From: Maribacter sedimenticola
GTDB taxonomy: Bacteria > Bacteroidota > Bacteroidia > Flavobacteriales > Flavobacteriaceae
Direction of reading: 5' to 3'
Assembly (NCBI RefSeq): GCF_900188415.1
Contig: NZ_FZNV01000001.1
Span: 895,501 to 959,500, forward strand
DNA: 64,000 nucleotides
This document shows positions 17,629 through 26,565 of the stretch, one piece after another (position 1 is the first letter of the stretch; each line of letters starts with the position of its first letter). Below the pieces are notes generated by a model. The model ran no database searches. It saw nothing but the letters and a program-made list of their open reading frames with translations, and was not told the origin of the DNA. A program made the translations under genes and the position numbers.

Positions 17629-18480
17629 ATGAAAATTCTAACTTTTGACATAGAGGAGTGGTTCCATATTTTGGATAACCCATCTACCAAATCAGAAAAG
17701 GAGTGGGTAAATTATGAGTCTCGCATCCACAAGAATATGGAAACCATTTTTGAAATTTTGGACGTAAGCAAGGCTTCCGCTTCATTTTTCGTTGTAGGGT
17801 GGATAGCGGAAAAATATCCAGAGGTAGTAAGGATGATTTCTGATAGGGGGTATGAAATTGGTAGTCACACCCATATGCATCAATTGGCATATGAACAAGA
17901 CCGCCCAACCTTTTATAATGATGTTGAACGATCGATCAAAACTATAGAGGATTGTATTGGGAAAAAGGTAGAGCTGTTCCGTGCGCCAGGGTTTTCCATA
18001 TCACATAATAATAAATGGGCTTTTGAGGTATTGCATGAATTGGGTATTACCACAGATTCATCCGTTTTCCCTATAGAGCATGCGCATGGCGGACTTAAGT
18101 GCTTCCCTAGTGCCAAACCATCCGTTATAGAGTATAATGGTGTAACCTTAAAGGAATTTCCAATAAATATTCAATCTATTGTAGGTAAGTCCATGGTTTT
18201 TTCAGGTGGTGGGTACTTTAGGTTGTTACCATACAGTTTTATTAAAAAAGCGACGCTCAAGTCAGATTATATAATGAGTTATTTTCATCCAAGGGACTTT
18301 GATTATAAGCAACCCTTGATCAAGGATTTATCTTCAATAAGACGGTTTAAGTCTTATGTAGGTTTAAAATCATGTAAGCCTAAACTTGAAAAATGGCTAA
18401 ACGATTTTCAGTTTATGGATATTTCCACAGCCAATGATCAAATAGATTGGAACCAAAAAAAAGTTGCTGTTTTAGATTAA
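17629..18480 (+). CDS. NodB-type polysaccharide deacetylase (exopolysaccharide/XrtA-type)
   Basis: 283 residues. FDIEEWFH at the very N-terminus is motif 1 of the short polysaccharide deacetylases found with exopolysaccharide/exosortase systems; GSHTHMHQ near residue 84 is the metal-binding motif 2; LFRAPGFSIS near 119 is motif 3. The C-terminal part (FSGGGYFRLLPY, SYFHPRDFD) fits the DUF3473 extension. No signal peptide, so it probably deacetylates a lipid-linked or nucleotide sugar in the cytoplasm. No exosortase gene is seen in this window. It sits between the FemAB pair and wecB with short gaps. Confidence 0.88.
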   Translation: MKILTFDIEEWFHILDNPSTKSEKEWVNYESRIHKNMETIFEILDVSKASASFFVVGWIAEKYPEVVRMISDRGYEIGSHTHMHQLAYEQDRPTFYNDVERSIKTIEDCIGKKVELFRAPGFSISHNNKWAFEVLHELGITTDSSVFPIEHAHGGLKCFPSAKPSVIEYNGVTLKEFPINIQSIVGKSMVFSGGGYFRLLPYSFIKKATLKSDYIMSYFHPRDFDYKQPLIKDLSSIRRFKSYVGLKSCKPKLEKWLNDFQFMDISTANDQIDWNQKKVAVLD

Positions 18481-18486
18481 AAAATT

Positions 18487-19584
18487 ATGAGAAAAATTAC
18501 ACTTATTGCAGGTGCACGACCAAATTTTATGAAAATTGCACCAATTATCCATGCCATTCAAAATGCTCAGGACAACGGTAATGATATTTCCTATAGGCTA
18601 GTACATACTGGCCAGCATTACGACAAAAAAATGTCCGGTGATTTTTTTGAACAGCTTAATATTCCCGATCCAGATGTAAACCTAGGGGCTGGTGGTGGTT
18701 CCCAATCCGAACAGACGGCTAGTATCATGATCGGTTTTGAAAAAGAGTTGATCGCTAACCCGGCTGATCTTGTAATCGTTGTAGGCGATGTTACCTCTAC
18801 GATGGCCTGTGCCATTGTGGCGCAAAAGCTTCATATAAAGGTAGCTCATGTTGAGGGGGGTATTCGATCTAATGATTGGACAATGCCAGAGGAAATCAAT
18901 AGGTTGGTTACAGATGCCATTACCAATTATTTCTTTACCACTTCTGAAATTGCAAATGAAAATTTACGTAATAGCGGGGTAAAGGAGGAGCAAATATTTT
19001 ATGTAGGCAATACTATGATAGATACATTGCTAAAGCAACGGTCAAGGTTTGCCAAGCCAGATATTTGGGATCAATTAGGTTTAAAGGAAAAGGAATATAT
19101 GGTCATGACTTTGCACAGACCTGCAAACGTAGATCAAGAAGCACAGATAAAATCGTTGATGGATGAAATAATTGCACATAGCAAAGAGGTACCATTGGTT
19201 TTTCCCGTTCATCCGCGTACGGCCAAAATATTGAACAACCTGAAAATTTCACATCCAAGATTGCATATGGTGGAACCTTTGGGCTATCTGGAATTTAATT
19301 ACCTGGTAGAAAGAAGTAAGGCCGTAATCACGGATTCTGGCGGTATAACGGAAGAAACTACGGTAATGGGTATTCCGTGTATGACACTTCGTGACAATAC
19401 CGAAAGACCGGAAACCATTACAGAGGGCACCAATGAACTTTTAGGAACCGATCCAAAGTCCATTCAACCTGCCATGGAGAAACTTTTTAAAGGGGAATGG
19501 AAAACGGGTGGTATCCCAAAATTATGGGACGGTAAAACAGCAGGTCGTATCGTCGATATAATATTGGATTTCAAAGAATTATAA
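18487..19584 (+). CDS. wecB: UDP-N-acetylglucosamine 2-epimerase (non-hydrolysing)
   Basis: 365 residues, normal length. Family signatures: GARPNFMKIAPI at the N-terminus, HTGQHYDKKMSGDFF near residue 40, HVEGGIRS near 120 and TDSGGITEET near 280. The enzyme interconverts UDP-GlcNAc and UDP-ManNAc in the cytoplasm. Within this cluster it would feed the WecG-family transferase. No wecC (UDP-ManNAc dehydrogenase) is present, so ManNAc rather than ManNAcA is the more direct product unless wecC lies elsewhere. It begins six bases after the deacetylase gene. Confidence 0.95.
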   Translation: MRKITLIAGARPNFMKIAPIIHAIQNAQDNGNDISYRLVHTGQHYDKKMSGDFFEQLNIPDPDVNLGAGGGSQSEQTASIMIGFEKELIANPADLVIVVGDVTSTMACAIVAQKLHIKVAHVEGGIRSNDWTMPEEINRLVTDAITNYFFTTSEIANENLRNSGVKEEQIFYVGNTMIDTLLKQRSRFAKPDIWDQLGLKEKEYMVMTLHRPANVDQEAQIKSLMDEIIAHSKEVPLVFPVHPRTAKILNNLKISHPRLHMVEPLGYLEFNYLVERSKAVITDSGGITEETTVMGIPCMTLRDNTERPETITEGTNELLGTDPKSIQPAMEKLFKGEWKTGGIPKLWDGKTAGRIVDIILDFKEL

Positions 19585-19718
19585 TTTCTTAAACCTTAGC
19601 GATTTGTAATATTGTACCGCTTTTTAGGTTAAAACTTGATAAAAAAATACTAAACCATACCAAATATTAGTTTGGTTGTGTACGGGTTAGGTATTGTTGA
19701 ATAATATTGACTTTAATT

Positions 19719-22091
19719 ATGAACGAAAAAACATACGTCTTAGATTTTGAAGAGGACAAGGAATCATATGACATAAAAGAGGCAATTGCCAAATATGTAC
19801 GTTTTTGGCCTTGGTTCTTGGGGATGGTACTATTGTTTTGTGCCATTGCCTTTGCGTATATGAAATATGCTCCTGTAATCTATAAGACAGAGGCAAAAAT
19901 CAAGATTTTGGAAGACGCCATGAAAACAAGTGTTGTCAAGGATGTCATTTCCATTGCTAGTGCAAACCCCAATAATAGGTTATTGGATATACAAAATCAG
20001 ATTAAGGTAATTCAGTCGTACCGTCTGTTGCATAATGTGGTAGATGAGCTTCATTTGGATATTGAATACCAGCAGTTGAACAATCTGCTCTACAAGCAAA
20101 TATGGGAGCCGCCATTTACGGTCAGAAAGAACATCTCAGAGGACAAGATCAACGAACCTTTAAAATATGAGGTAAAGTTGACCGAAACCGGTTTTGATAT
20201 TGTGGATGAAGAAGGTACGCAATACAATGTTCCTTATAACGAAGCCAATACCTCTGTTTATTATCTGCCCTTTAAAATTGAATTGGCAGAAAGTATCACC
20301 AATGTAAAGAATTACAGAAATGATTCGTTCAAGGTAATAATAGACTCTAAGAGAAAAACGACCCTTAAATTGGCCAAAAAACTGACCATTACTACAGAAG
20401 CCAATAGTGAGGTCCTTAATCTTTCTTTGCTGGGCGAGAGTAAACAACGTTCAGAACAGGTATTAAACTCTATAATCAACAATTTCAACCAAGACGGAAT
20501 TTTGGATAGGCAATTGGTATCCAGAAGGACGTTGGAAGTAATTGAAAAACGATTTGTTTACCTGTCCCAAGAACTTGATTCTATTGAAGCGGGTAAGCAA
20601 AATTTAAAGCAAGAGCAGAATATATCGTTCATTCAATCAGATGCCGGAGCAAATCTTCAGCGTAAGACAGAAGCGGAAAGTGAGGCGCTTAAACTAGAAA
20701 CTCAGGTTTCATTGTCCAATTTATTGAAAAAAACGGTAGCCAATGAAGCGGAATATAATCTACTTCCCGCAGATATTGGACTTGCCAATAGCGGATTGAA
20801 CGCTATGGTGTCCAATTATAACAATATGGCCAGGGAACGTCAAAAGTTAATTACATCGGTTGGTTCTAACCACCCTACCTTGGTTAAATTGTCCAAGCAG
20901 TTAGAGTTGAGCAAACTTAATATATTAAGTAGTGTAAACAATTATGAGGCCCAATTGGCGCTGTCATTGCGTAAAACGAATCAGGAAAAGAACTCTGCCG
21001 GGTATCGATTTTCACGATTACCGGAAACGGAAAGAATGCTAAGGTCTATTGAAAGACAGCAGAGCATCAAAGAGAACTTATACCTATTGTTATTGCAAAA
21101 ACGTGAAGAGGCCACAATTGATTATGCGTCTACCGCACCTACCATTAAGGTTATTGAATACGGTCTAACGAATATGGATCCATTATGGCCTAAACCTACC
21201 GTGGTATTCCCGGTAAGTATACTATTGGGGCTTTTATTGCCGTTCCTGGTCTTCTATATCCGTTTTTCTACGGATAACAATATTCACGACCGTTCAGAGA
21301 TTGAGCAGTTAAATCCTGAAATTCCCGTGGTTGCGGAGATTCCATTTTTTGAAAAGGATAAAAAGTTCATCGATGTCAATGATCGGTCCGTTCTTGCGGA
21401 GTCGTTCAGGATACTTGGTGCCAATGTTACCCATTTGTTATCGCCGGAAGAAACAGATGAAACCGGTAAGGTTATTTTTGTGACTTCCGCAGTTAAGGGA
21501 GAAGGTAAAACCTTATTGGCACTTAATCTGTCCCTTGCCTATGCCAGTATTGGTAAACGTGTTTTATTGGTGGGTGGGGATTTAAGAAACCCAACCTTGC
21601 ATACCTACTTGGGTCTGGATAAGAATAGCCAAGGCCTTGCCGATTACCTGGCCGGTAAAATAAAGGACTTTGAGCCCCATACGTTTGAGGGCTTTAAGGC
21701 AAATCCCGATCATAAAATATTTTTGAGCGGGGCGGTACCTTCTAACGTTCCGGTACTGTTGTCCGGTAAGAATTTTGAACAGTTCTTGGAAGAGGCCAGA
21801 AAAGAATATGATTATGTCATTATGGATACGGCCCCTACCATGTTGGTGACGGACACCCTATTGATTGCAAAACATGCCGATATTACCTTGTTTGCCGTAC
21901 GTGCCGGGGTAACGGATAAAAATGTAATGAAGTTTTCAAAGGAGCTCAACAAGAGCAAGAAAGTCAAAAATATGGTCTACGTAATGAATGCCGTAGGACA
22001 AGTGCATGCCGGTAAATTGAATTATGGGTATGGATATGGATATGAGATGGAACAGCCGGAGAAATCCAAAAAATGGTTTAAAAAAGCATAA
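19719..22091 (+). CDS. Wzc-type polysaccharide co-polymerase with BY-kinase domain
   Basis: About 790 residues. An N-terminal Wzz domain has membrane segment 1 near residues 30-50, then a long coiled-coil periplasmic region (about 60-490) ending in a GNVR-like LPETERMLRSIERQ segment and membrane segment 2 near 500-520. The cytoplasmic tyrosine-kinase domain shows Walker A SAVKGEGKT near 590, an unusual Walker A' VLLVGGDLRNP in place of the common DADLRRP, Walker B YVIMDTAP near 699 and a C-terminal tyrosine cluster (NYGYGYGYE). It controls chain length and export by cycles of autophosphorylation. No Wza/OPX partner gene is nearby. ATG at 19719 is preferred over an upstream TTG. Confidence 0.93.
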   Translation: MNEKTYVLDFEEDKESYDIKEAIAKYVRFWPWFLGMVLLFCAIAFAYMKYAPVIYKTEAKIKILEDAMKTSVVKDVISIASANPNNRLLDIQNQIKVIQSYRLLHNVVDELHLDIEYQQLNNLLYKQIWEPPFTVRKNISEDKINEPLKYEVKLTETGFDIVDEEGTQYNVPYNEANTSVYYLPFKIELAESITNVKNYRNDSFKVIIDSKRKTTLKLAKKLTITTEANSEVLNLSLLGESKQRSEQVLNSIINNFNQDGILDRQLVSRRTLEVIEKRFVYLSQELDSIEAGKQNLKQEQNISFIQSDAGANLQRKTEAESEALKLETQVSLSNLLKKTVANEAEYNLLPADIGLANSGLNAMVSNYNNMARERQKLITSVGSNHPTLVKLSKQLELSKLNILSSVNNYEAQLALSLRKTNQEKNSAGYRFSRLPETERMLRSIERQQSIKENLYLLLLQKREEATIDYASTAPTIKVIEYGLTNMDPLWPKPTVVFPVSILLGLLLPFLVFYIRFSTDNNIHDRSEIEQLNPEIPVVAEIPFFEKDKKFIDVNDRSVLAESFRILGANVTHLLSPEETDETGKVIFVTSAVKGEGKTLLALNLSLAYASIGKRVLLVGGDLRNPTLHTYLGLDKNSQGLADYLAGKIKDFEPHTFEGFKANPDHKIFLSGAVPSNVPVLLSGKNFEQFLEEARKEYDYVIMDTAPTMLVTDTLLIAKHADITLFAVRAGVTDKNVMKFSKELNKSKKVKNMVYVMNAVGQVHAGKLNYGYGYGYEMEQPEKSKKWFKKA

Positions 22092-22094
22092 ACC

Positions 22095-22102
22095 TAAATT
22101 TG
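22095..22102 (+). promoter_or_regulatory. Bacteroidota -7 promoter element (TAAATTTG)
   Basis: An exact match to TAnnTTTG, 37 bases before the ATG of the 22140 gene, suggesting that this gene has its own promoter. No clear -33 element is seen. Confidence 0.45.
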
Positions 22103-22139
22103 TGGTACTTTACAGGCTACTCATCTTATAATCGATGCA

Positions 22140-23744
22140 ATGAAAATAGCAATTCTTGTCAATAGCTTAAATCAGCTTAGCAATTGGCAGTATAGGGTCA
22201 TTGAAGGAATTTGCAACGACCCGGATATGCAACCGGAAATACTATTGGCCAATGGCCCATTCTTCAATTGGAGATTGGGCCATACCGGTAGCGTCAATGC
22301 TCATGCTCAGAAGATTGGTGGAGTGTCCGGTTTATTGCTAAGAACGCAGTACGCTATTGAAAATAGATTGTTGTTCAACCCTCCCCAAGCAAATTATACT
22401 TCAAATTCTTTTCCGTTTTTGAACGATTTAAAAGTTGGTGTACTTGGATCGGATGAACCCGGACCAATGGATCTTCTATTGAATTTGGATAGCGTTCCTG
22501 TTTCAGATGCATTGCTAAAAAATTCAACATATGGGCTCTGGGAACTATTGTTCAAGGAAAGTTCGTTGGAGGATGATGGCCCCGTTGGTTTTTGGGAAGT
22601 GGTAAAGAAAAAACCGGTCGTTACGGCAACATTGGTCAATTTTAAAGCGAACCTTCAAGCGTATGCCATTGTAGATCAAGCACATTTTAATAGGCATTGG
22701 TCAATGACAGAAACGGCTACCATTGTTTCTGAAGGTAGCGTGTCCTTACTGTTTAAATGCCTAGATAGGTTAAAGAACAATACCCTTCAACTTACGGAGT
22801 TTTCCATGCCGGTGAAGACCAACACTAGTTACCCCACGTTATTTTCTACCTTAAAGTATATGGGGAAATTTTATGGCGGTTTTGTGAACAAGCTGTATGA
22901 AAAATCAATGGCAAAACTTGTAAGCAGGCGGTATGAATGTTGGACGGTCTTTACAGGTAACGAGGGTTTTTTTCAGGATATTACGTCCTCTGCAATGGCG
23001 TTGCCCATGCCCGATAATGAATTTTGGGCAGACCCCTTTCTTTTTCACCACAAGGGAACCGATTATCTATTTTTTGAAAATTATTCCTATAGCACCAAAA
23101 AGGGAAAAATTAGCTGTGGTGTTTTAAAAGATAATCAATTGACCCAGATTGTGGATATACTGGATACGGGATACCATTTGTCCTTTCCCTTTATATTCGA
23201 GCAAGATGGGGAGATTTTCTTAATGCCCGAGGGTAGCGAGAACAAAACTTTGGAAATATATAAGGCCGTGGATTTTCCGTTACAATGGGAACCCTATACG
23301 ACAGCTTTTGAAGGGGAAGCAGTGGGCGATGCTTTTTTCCATACCGATCAGGATCAACAGCAGTGGTTATTTTTAAACAAACAGGCTGCGCGAACATCTC
23401 CCATGAATAGTGAACTGTTTATCTATAAAGTTGATGGCGTTAAGCTCAATACCCTAATTCCCCATCAACAAAATCCGGTTCTTATAGATGCTAGTGTAGC
23501 AAGAAATGGAGGGGCGATATTTATGCATGAAGGGGAGTACTATAGGCCTTCACAACGAAATACGGATGGAGTGTATGGTAGGGCGTTGAATATCAATAAA
23601 ATTGAAAAATTAACGCTGGAGGAATATAAGGAAACTACGGTACAGGTTATTGAGCCTGATTTTGAGCATAATTTAATGGGGCTACACCATTTGCATGAAT
23701 GTAACGGTAAATTTGTTTTTGATGCTGCCTACCGTTACAAATAG
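22140..23744 (+). CDS. GINT1-like (glucosamine inositolphosphorylceramide transferase-like) protein
   Basis: 534 residues in two parts. Residues about 1-240 resemble a formyltransferase/nucleotide-sugar Rossmann region (MKIAILVNSLNQLSNWQYR at the start). Residues about 265-534 form a five-bladed propeller-like region typified by FWADPFLFHHKGTDYLFFE near 295 and FPFIFEQDGEIFLMPEG near 345. This domain pair is shared with proteins named after the plant glucosamine inositolphosphorylceramide transferase 1. Bacterial members occur in polysaccharide loci and are thought to act as glycosyl- or acyltransferases; the activity is not established. It ends the polysaccharide cluster and converges on the lipoprotein genes 42 bases downstream. 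Confidence 0.75.
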   Translation: MKIAILVNSLNQLSNWQYRVIEGICNDPDMQPEILLANGPFFNWRLGHTGSVNAHAQKIGGVSGLLLRTQYAIENRLLFNPPQANYTSNSFPFLNDLKVGVLGSDEPGPMDLLLNLDSVPVSDALLKNSTYGLWELLFKESSLEDDGPVGFWEVVKKKPVVTATLVNFKANLQAYAIVDQAHFNRHWSMTETATIVSEGSVSLLFKCLDRLKNNTLQLTEFSMPVKTNTSYPTLFSTLKYMGKFYGGFVNKLYEKSMAKLVSRRYECWTVFTGNEGFFQDITSSAMALPMPDNEFWADPFLFHHKGTDYLFFENYSYSTKKGKISCGVLKDNQLTQIVDILDTGYHLSFPFIFEQDGEIFLMPEGSENKTLEIYKAVDFPLQWEPYTTAFEGEAVGDAFFHTDQDQQQWLFLNKQAARTSPMNSELFIYKVDGVKLNTLIPHQQNPVLIDASVARNGGAIFMHEGEYYRPSQRNTDGVYGRALNINKIEKLTLEEYKETTVQVIEPDFEHNLMGLHHLHECNGKFVFDAAYRYK

Positions 23745-23786
23745 GGATATTCATCAATAAGATTTTGAAAGGTAATCCGTAGGCGA

Positions 23787-24755
23787 TTACTCAGGTACAC
23801 CGTCCCAGATCTCTACATCATCTACCCATTGGTACATGGGGTAATTGCTTCCATACACTTGGGTCAACATAATAAAATCCAAATTGTCATTGTTATAGGT
23901 GGTAACTCCATGGTGTTCGCCAATAAGTTGGCCGTTCACTTTCATTGACGCATAACCATCATCCCCATTGCTCCATTTTATATGGTATTCTACTTTAAAC
24001 CATTCGCCTAAGATCAAGGGTATTTGCGTGTTTCTTACTTGCCATATGGGGTTTTGCGGACTTACATCACCTTGTAACATCCAATAGGGGTTGCCGCGTA
24101 TATCGGTAGCCATGAATGCGATCATCCTAAAACCATTGGAGTAACTGGCATAATTGGCTGTCTTATATTCCCAAATGGCGCGCCATTTATCGATCCCTTG
24201 TACGGAACTTGCATCGGTCTTCATCCAATAGGCAATATATAATTCATCTGGGTTTTCCTGAATATCGTTTATTTGATAGGGCGCCTGGGTTACCTGTACA
24301 TCATAATTCACCCGTTGGAACAAAGTGGTCGTCTCATTACCGTTTGGCCCGGTAACCACTTCTAGGGCATTGTCTATGGCGGCACCATTGTCATCATTGA
24401 TGTTGTGTATTCCACTGGGCTCGCTGGCGTTGGCAGATCCTAAAATTGTTGGTGGCCAATAATAGCCGGTCTCGGTGTCCTTACCTACGATATATTGATA
24501 ATCATACATGGTCTCGGTCAAACTTACGCCTTCAAATCCGGATTTAAAGAGCAGATTTGCTTCACGTCCAGGAGCGGTTGGTGGTGGCGTACCGTTTTGG
24601 TCCACGTCAATTTCTACTTCGGTCTCTGTTTCGGCTTCTGTTTCGGTCTCTACAATGGATGTTGAACCAATATCGTCCTTTCCACATGCACATAATAGCA
24701 ATAGGATTACGGGGATCATAAGTGGTAGGTAGGTTAATTTTTGTAATGATTTCAT
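23787..24755 (-). CDS. Surface lipoprotein with heparin-lyase-like jelly-roll domain, copy A
   Basis: 322 residues. A signal peptide ends in the lipobox LLCACGKD, so the protein is lipid-anchored. An acidic, Thr/Glu-rich linker (TETEAETETEVEIDVDQNG) of about 30 residues follows. The rest (about 65-322) resembles the concanavalin-like beta-jelly roll of the heparin lyase I/glucuronan lyase type: LFKSGFEGV, ELYIAYWMKTD, WRAIWEYKT, GEWFKVEYHIKW, DGYASMKVNGQLIGEHHG and YPMYQWVDDVEIWDG. Lyase activity is not proven; a glycan-binding role is equally possible. A paralogue (copy B) lies just upstream on the same strand. The two lie between the polysaccharide cluster and the SusCD locus. Confidence 0.75.
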   Translation of the reverse strand: MKSLQKLTYLPLMIPVILLLLCACGKDDIGSTSIVETETEAETETEVEIDVDQNGTPPPTAPGREANLLFKSGFEGVSLTETMYDYQYIVGKDTETGYYWPPTILGSANASEPSGIHNINDDNGAAIDNALEVVTGPNGNETTTLFQRVNYDVQVTQAPYQINDIQENPDELYIAYWMKTDASSVQGIDKWRAIWEYKTANYASYSNGFRMIAFMATDIRGNPYWMLQGDVSPQNPIWQVRNTQIPLILGEWFKVEYHIKWSNGDDGYASMKVNGQLIGEHHGVTTYNNDNLDFIMLTQVYGSNYPMYQWVDDVEIWDGVPE

Positions 24756-24859
24756 TGGGGTATCACTTAATTACTTCTATATCATATACGTAACATTGTC
24801 ATAAAAAGTTTGTACCGGTCATTTTTACCGGGGATTATAACCATTTTAGTTCTCTTTGT

Positions 24860-25935
24860 TTAGGGTTGCCCGTCCCAGATTTCAATATCATCTACCCATT
24901 GGTACATGGGGTAATTATTTCCATAGACCTGCGTAACCATAATAAAATCTAAATTATCGGATTTTGAGGTTGTTGGGCCATGATGTTCACCAATTAACTG
25001 GCCGTTGATTTTCATAGAGGCATAACCGTCATTACCATCGCTCCATTTTAAATAATATTCTGCCTTGAACCACTCTCCGGTAATTAATGGAATATCATAA
25101 TTTTCTATACGCCATACCGGTTGGCGTGGTCCTATATCTCCTTGAAATTGCCAATAGGGTGTACCTCTAATATCTGTGGCCATAAAGGCGATCATTCTAA
25201 AACCATCTTTATAAGAGGCATAGTTTTTTGTTTTGTATTCCCAAATGGCACGCCAAATATCTTTTCCTTCTAAGGAAATATCATCTGTTTTCATCCAATA
25301 GCAGATATAAAGCTCTTTGGGGTTCTCTTTTATATTGTTGATTTGATATGGGGTCTGTGTAACTTGTACATCATAGTTTACCCGTTGAAAAAGCGTGGTG
25401 GTTTCGTTGCCGTGCGGTCCTTTTACCTTTTCCAGATAATTGTCTATTGCAGGACCGCCACCATCATTGACCGTATGTATACCACTGGGTTCCTTATCTT
25501 TTTCAGAAGAGCCCAAAATTGTAGGTGGCCAGGAAAAACCGGTCTCGGTATCGGTACCCGTTATATATTGGTAGTCGTATTTATTTTCTGAAAGTTGAAC
25601 ACCTTCAAAACCGGAACTGAAAAGTAGTTTGGCGGTTGGTAGACCGTTTACACGTGTAGGTGACGTTGTATCCGGTACGGAGTGTTGCTCTTCTACCTCA
25701 TGGGTAGCGGTAAGCCGGGCTATTTTTTTTTTACGGTGCCTTCCAATGGATCGTTGACCACATGCACGTTAAAGGAGGCGTTTTCTACTGACCCGTGTAT
25801 AAGGTCATTGCTAGTGGCATTGCGCACAACGTATTCAGAAACAAGATCGTAGTCTTTACCACAAGAGGTTAAACATAACATGGATAGTAAGATGACTAGG
25901 GGGACGAAAAAGGTTTTGGAAAAAATAGACTTCAT
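24860..25935 (-). pseudogene. Heparin-lyase-like lipoprotein copy B, split by a frameshift in a poly-A tract
   Basis: This is a paralogue of the 23787-24755 gene. The 5' part (25935-25720) encodes a signal peptide with lipobox LCLTSCGKD and then stops after GTVKKK. From the homopolymer onward another frame is open through to the stop at 24860, reading ...IARLTATHEVEEQH...RVNGLPTAKLLFSSGFEGV and then the complete jelly roll. Read through the 10-A run, the frame breaks; one extra A (or two fewer) would give a continuous protein of about 358 residues. All conserved segments are intact, so this looks like a recent, reversible or sequencing-level shift rather than decay. A TTG at 25516 opens only the truncated domain and is not a convincing start. 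Confidence 0.75.
25723..25732 (-). repeat. 10-nt A/T homopolymer at the frameshift site
   Basis: Ten consecutive T on the given strand (A on the coding strand) lie exactly where the two frames of lipoprotein copy B meet. Such runs are prone to slipped-strand length changes and sequencing error. Confidence 0.9.
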
Positions 25936-26131
25936 GTAACGGTGATAAAATTATTTCGTTGCTTTTTTAACGCATTCCGAAAATATTTAAACTATATCCA
26001 TTAACGATGAAAAGTTCAATTTATTCGATGAAATGCATAATAAAAGTTATTAACGCTAATTGTTAATAAAAAATACACCCTCTCGATGAACGTATTTATT
26101 TATTTTATTCCATCCATTTTACACCAAATAA

Positions 26132-26203
26132 ACCAAGCCCTTCATTTTCGCTGCAGTTCAATTTCCCCCGAATACGAATTGCAATGTCCATGAAGGGCTT
26201 GGT
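26132..26203. repeat. 13-bp perfect inverted repeat forming a long hairpin
   Basis: Arms accaagcccttca (26132-26144) and tgaagggcttggt (26191-26203) are perfect reverse complements. The 46-base interior contains a second imperfect inverted repeat (caatt/aattg). It touches the stop codon of the 58-residue minus-strand ORF and could terminate that transcript, though no strong T-run follows. The 196 bases on its left (25936-26131) hold no gene that I can see. Confidence 0.6.
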
Positions 26204-26380
26204 CTAAAATTTACTTAATAGATGGGTAAGATTTTTAGTGGTCATTGAATTATGGCGTTGGTGCAAACGTATTATTACCAATAGTTCGGCCTCGGTCAAC
26301 TCATAGGCGGTCTTAATGGATTTTATCTTTCGCTCTCCCAGTGCTGCCAAAAACTGTAATTCTTTCTGTTTTGTGTTCAT
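26204..26380 (-). CDS. Small 58-residue ORF, function unknown
   Basis: ATG at 26380 opens a 58-codon frame beginning MNTKQKELQFLAALGERK and ending in THLLSKF. It is helical and charged, with heptad-like leucines (AYELTEAELLVIIRLHQ), and has no membrane segment or Cys. I do not recognise a family. It is framed by a GC-rich hairpin in its leader (26398-26420) and by the long inverted repeat at its stop codon, which argues that the transcript is real. Confidence 0.45.
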   Translation of the reverse strand: MNTKQKELQFLAALGERKIKSIKTAYELTEAELLVIIRLHQRHNSMTTKNLTHLLSKF

Positions 26381-26397
26381 GTTCTCAATTTAATGAA

Positions 26398-26420
26398 CCG
26401 CCCTTTTGTGGGAAGGGCGG
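26398..26420. repeat. GC-rich stem-loop upstream of the 58-residue ORF
   Basis: Arms ccgccctt and aagggcgg enclose a 7-base loop. On the minus strand it falls about 18 bases before the ATG of the small ORF, so it would be a leader hairpin that could influence translation. Confidence 0.45.
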
Positions 26421-26565
26421 ATTGCATTTAACTAACAGCCAACTAACTCAACGTAATTTATATAGGATCAAAACTATGTAGTGGCAACGTATTGAACAAT
26501 ACCCAGTTATGGGTATATTTAAAGTGTAATGGAGCAAGTATGATAAGAATAGGATCAATTTTGTA

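Noticed and set aside
26132..26203. Long hairpin as an integron attC site
   Set aside because: No RYYYAAC/GTTRRRY core sites at the ends, no neighbouring cassettes and no integrase.
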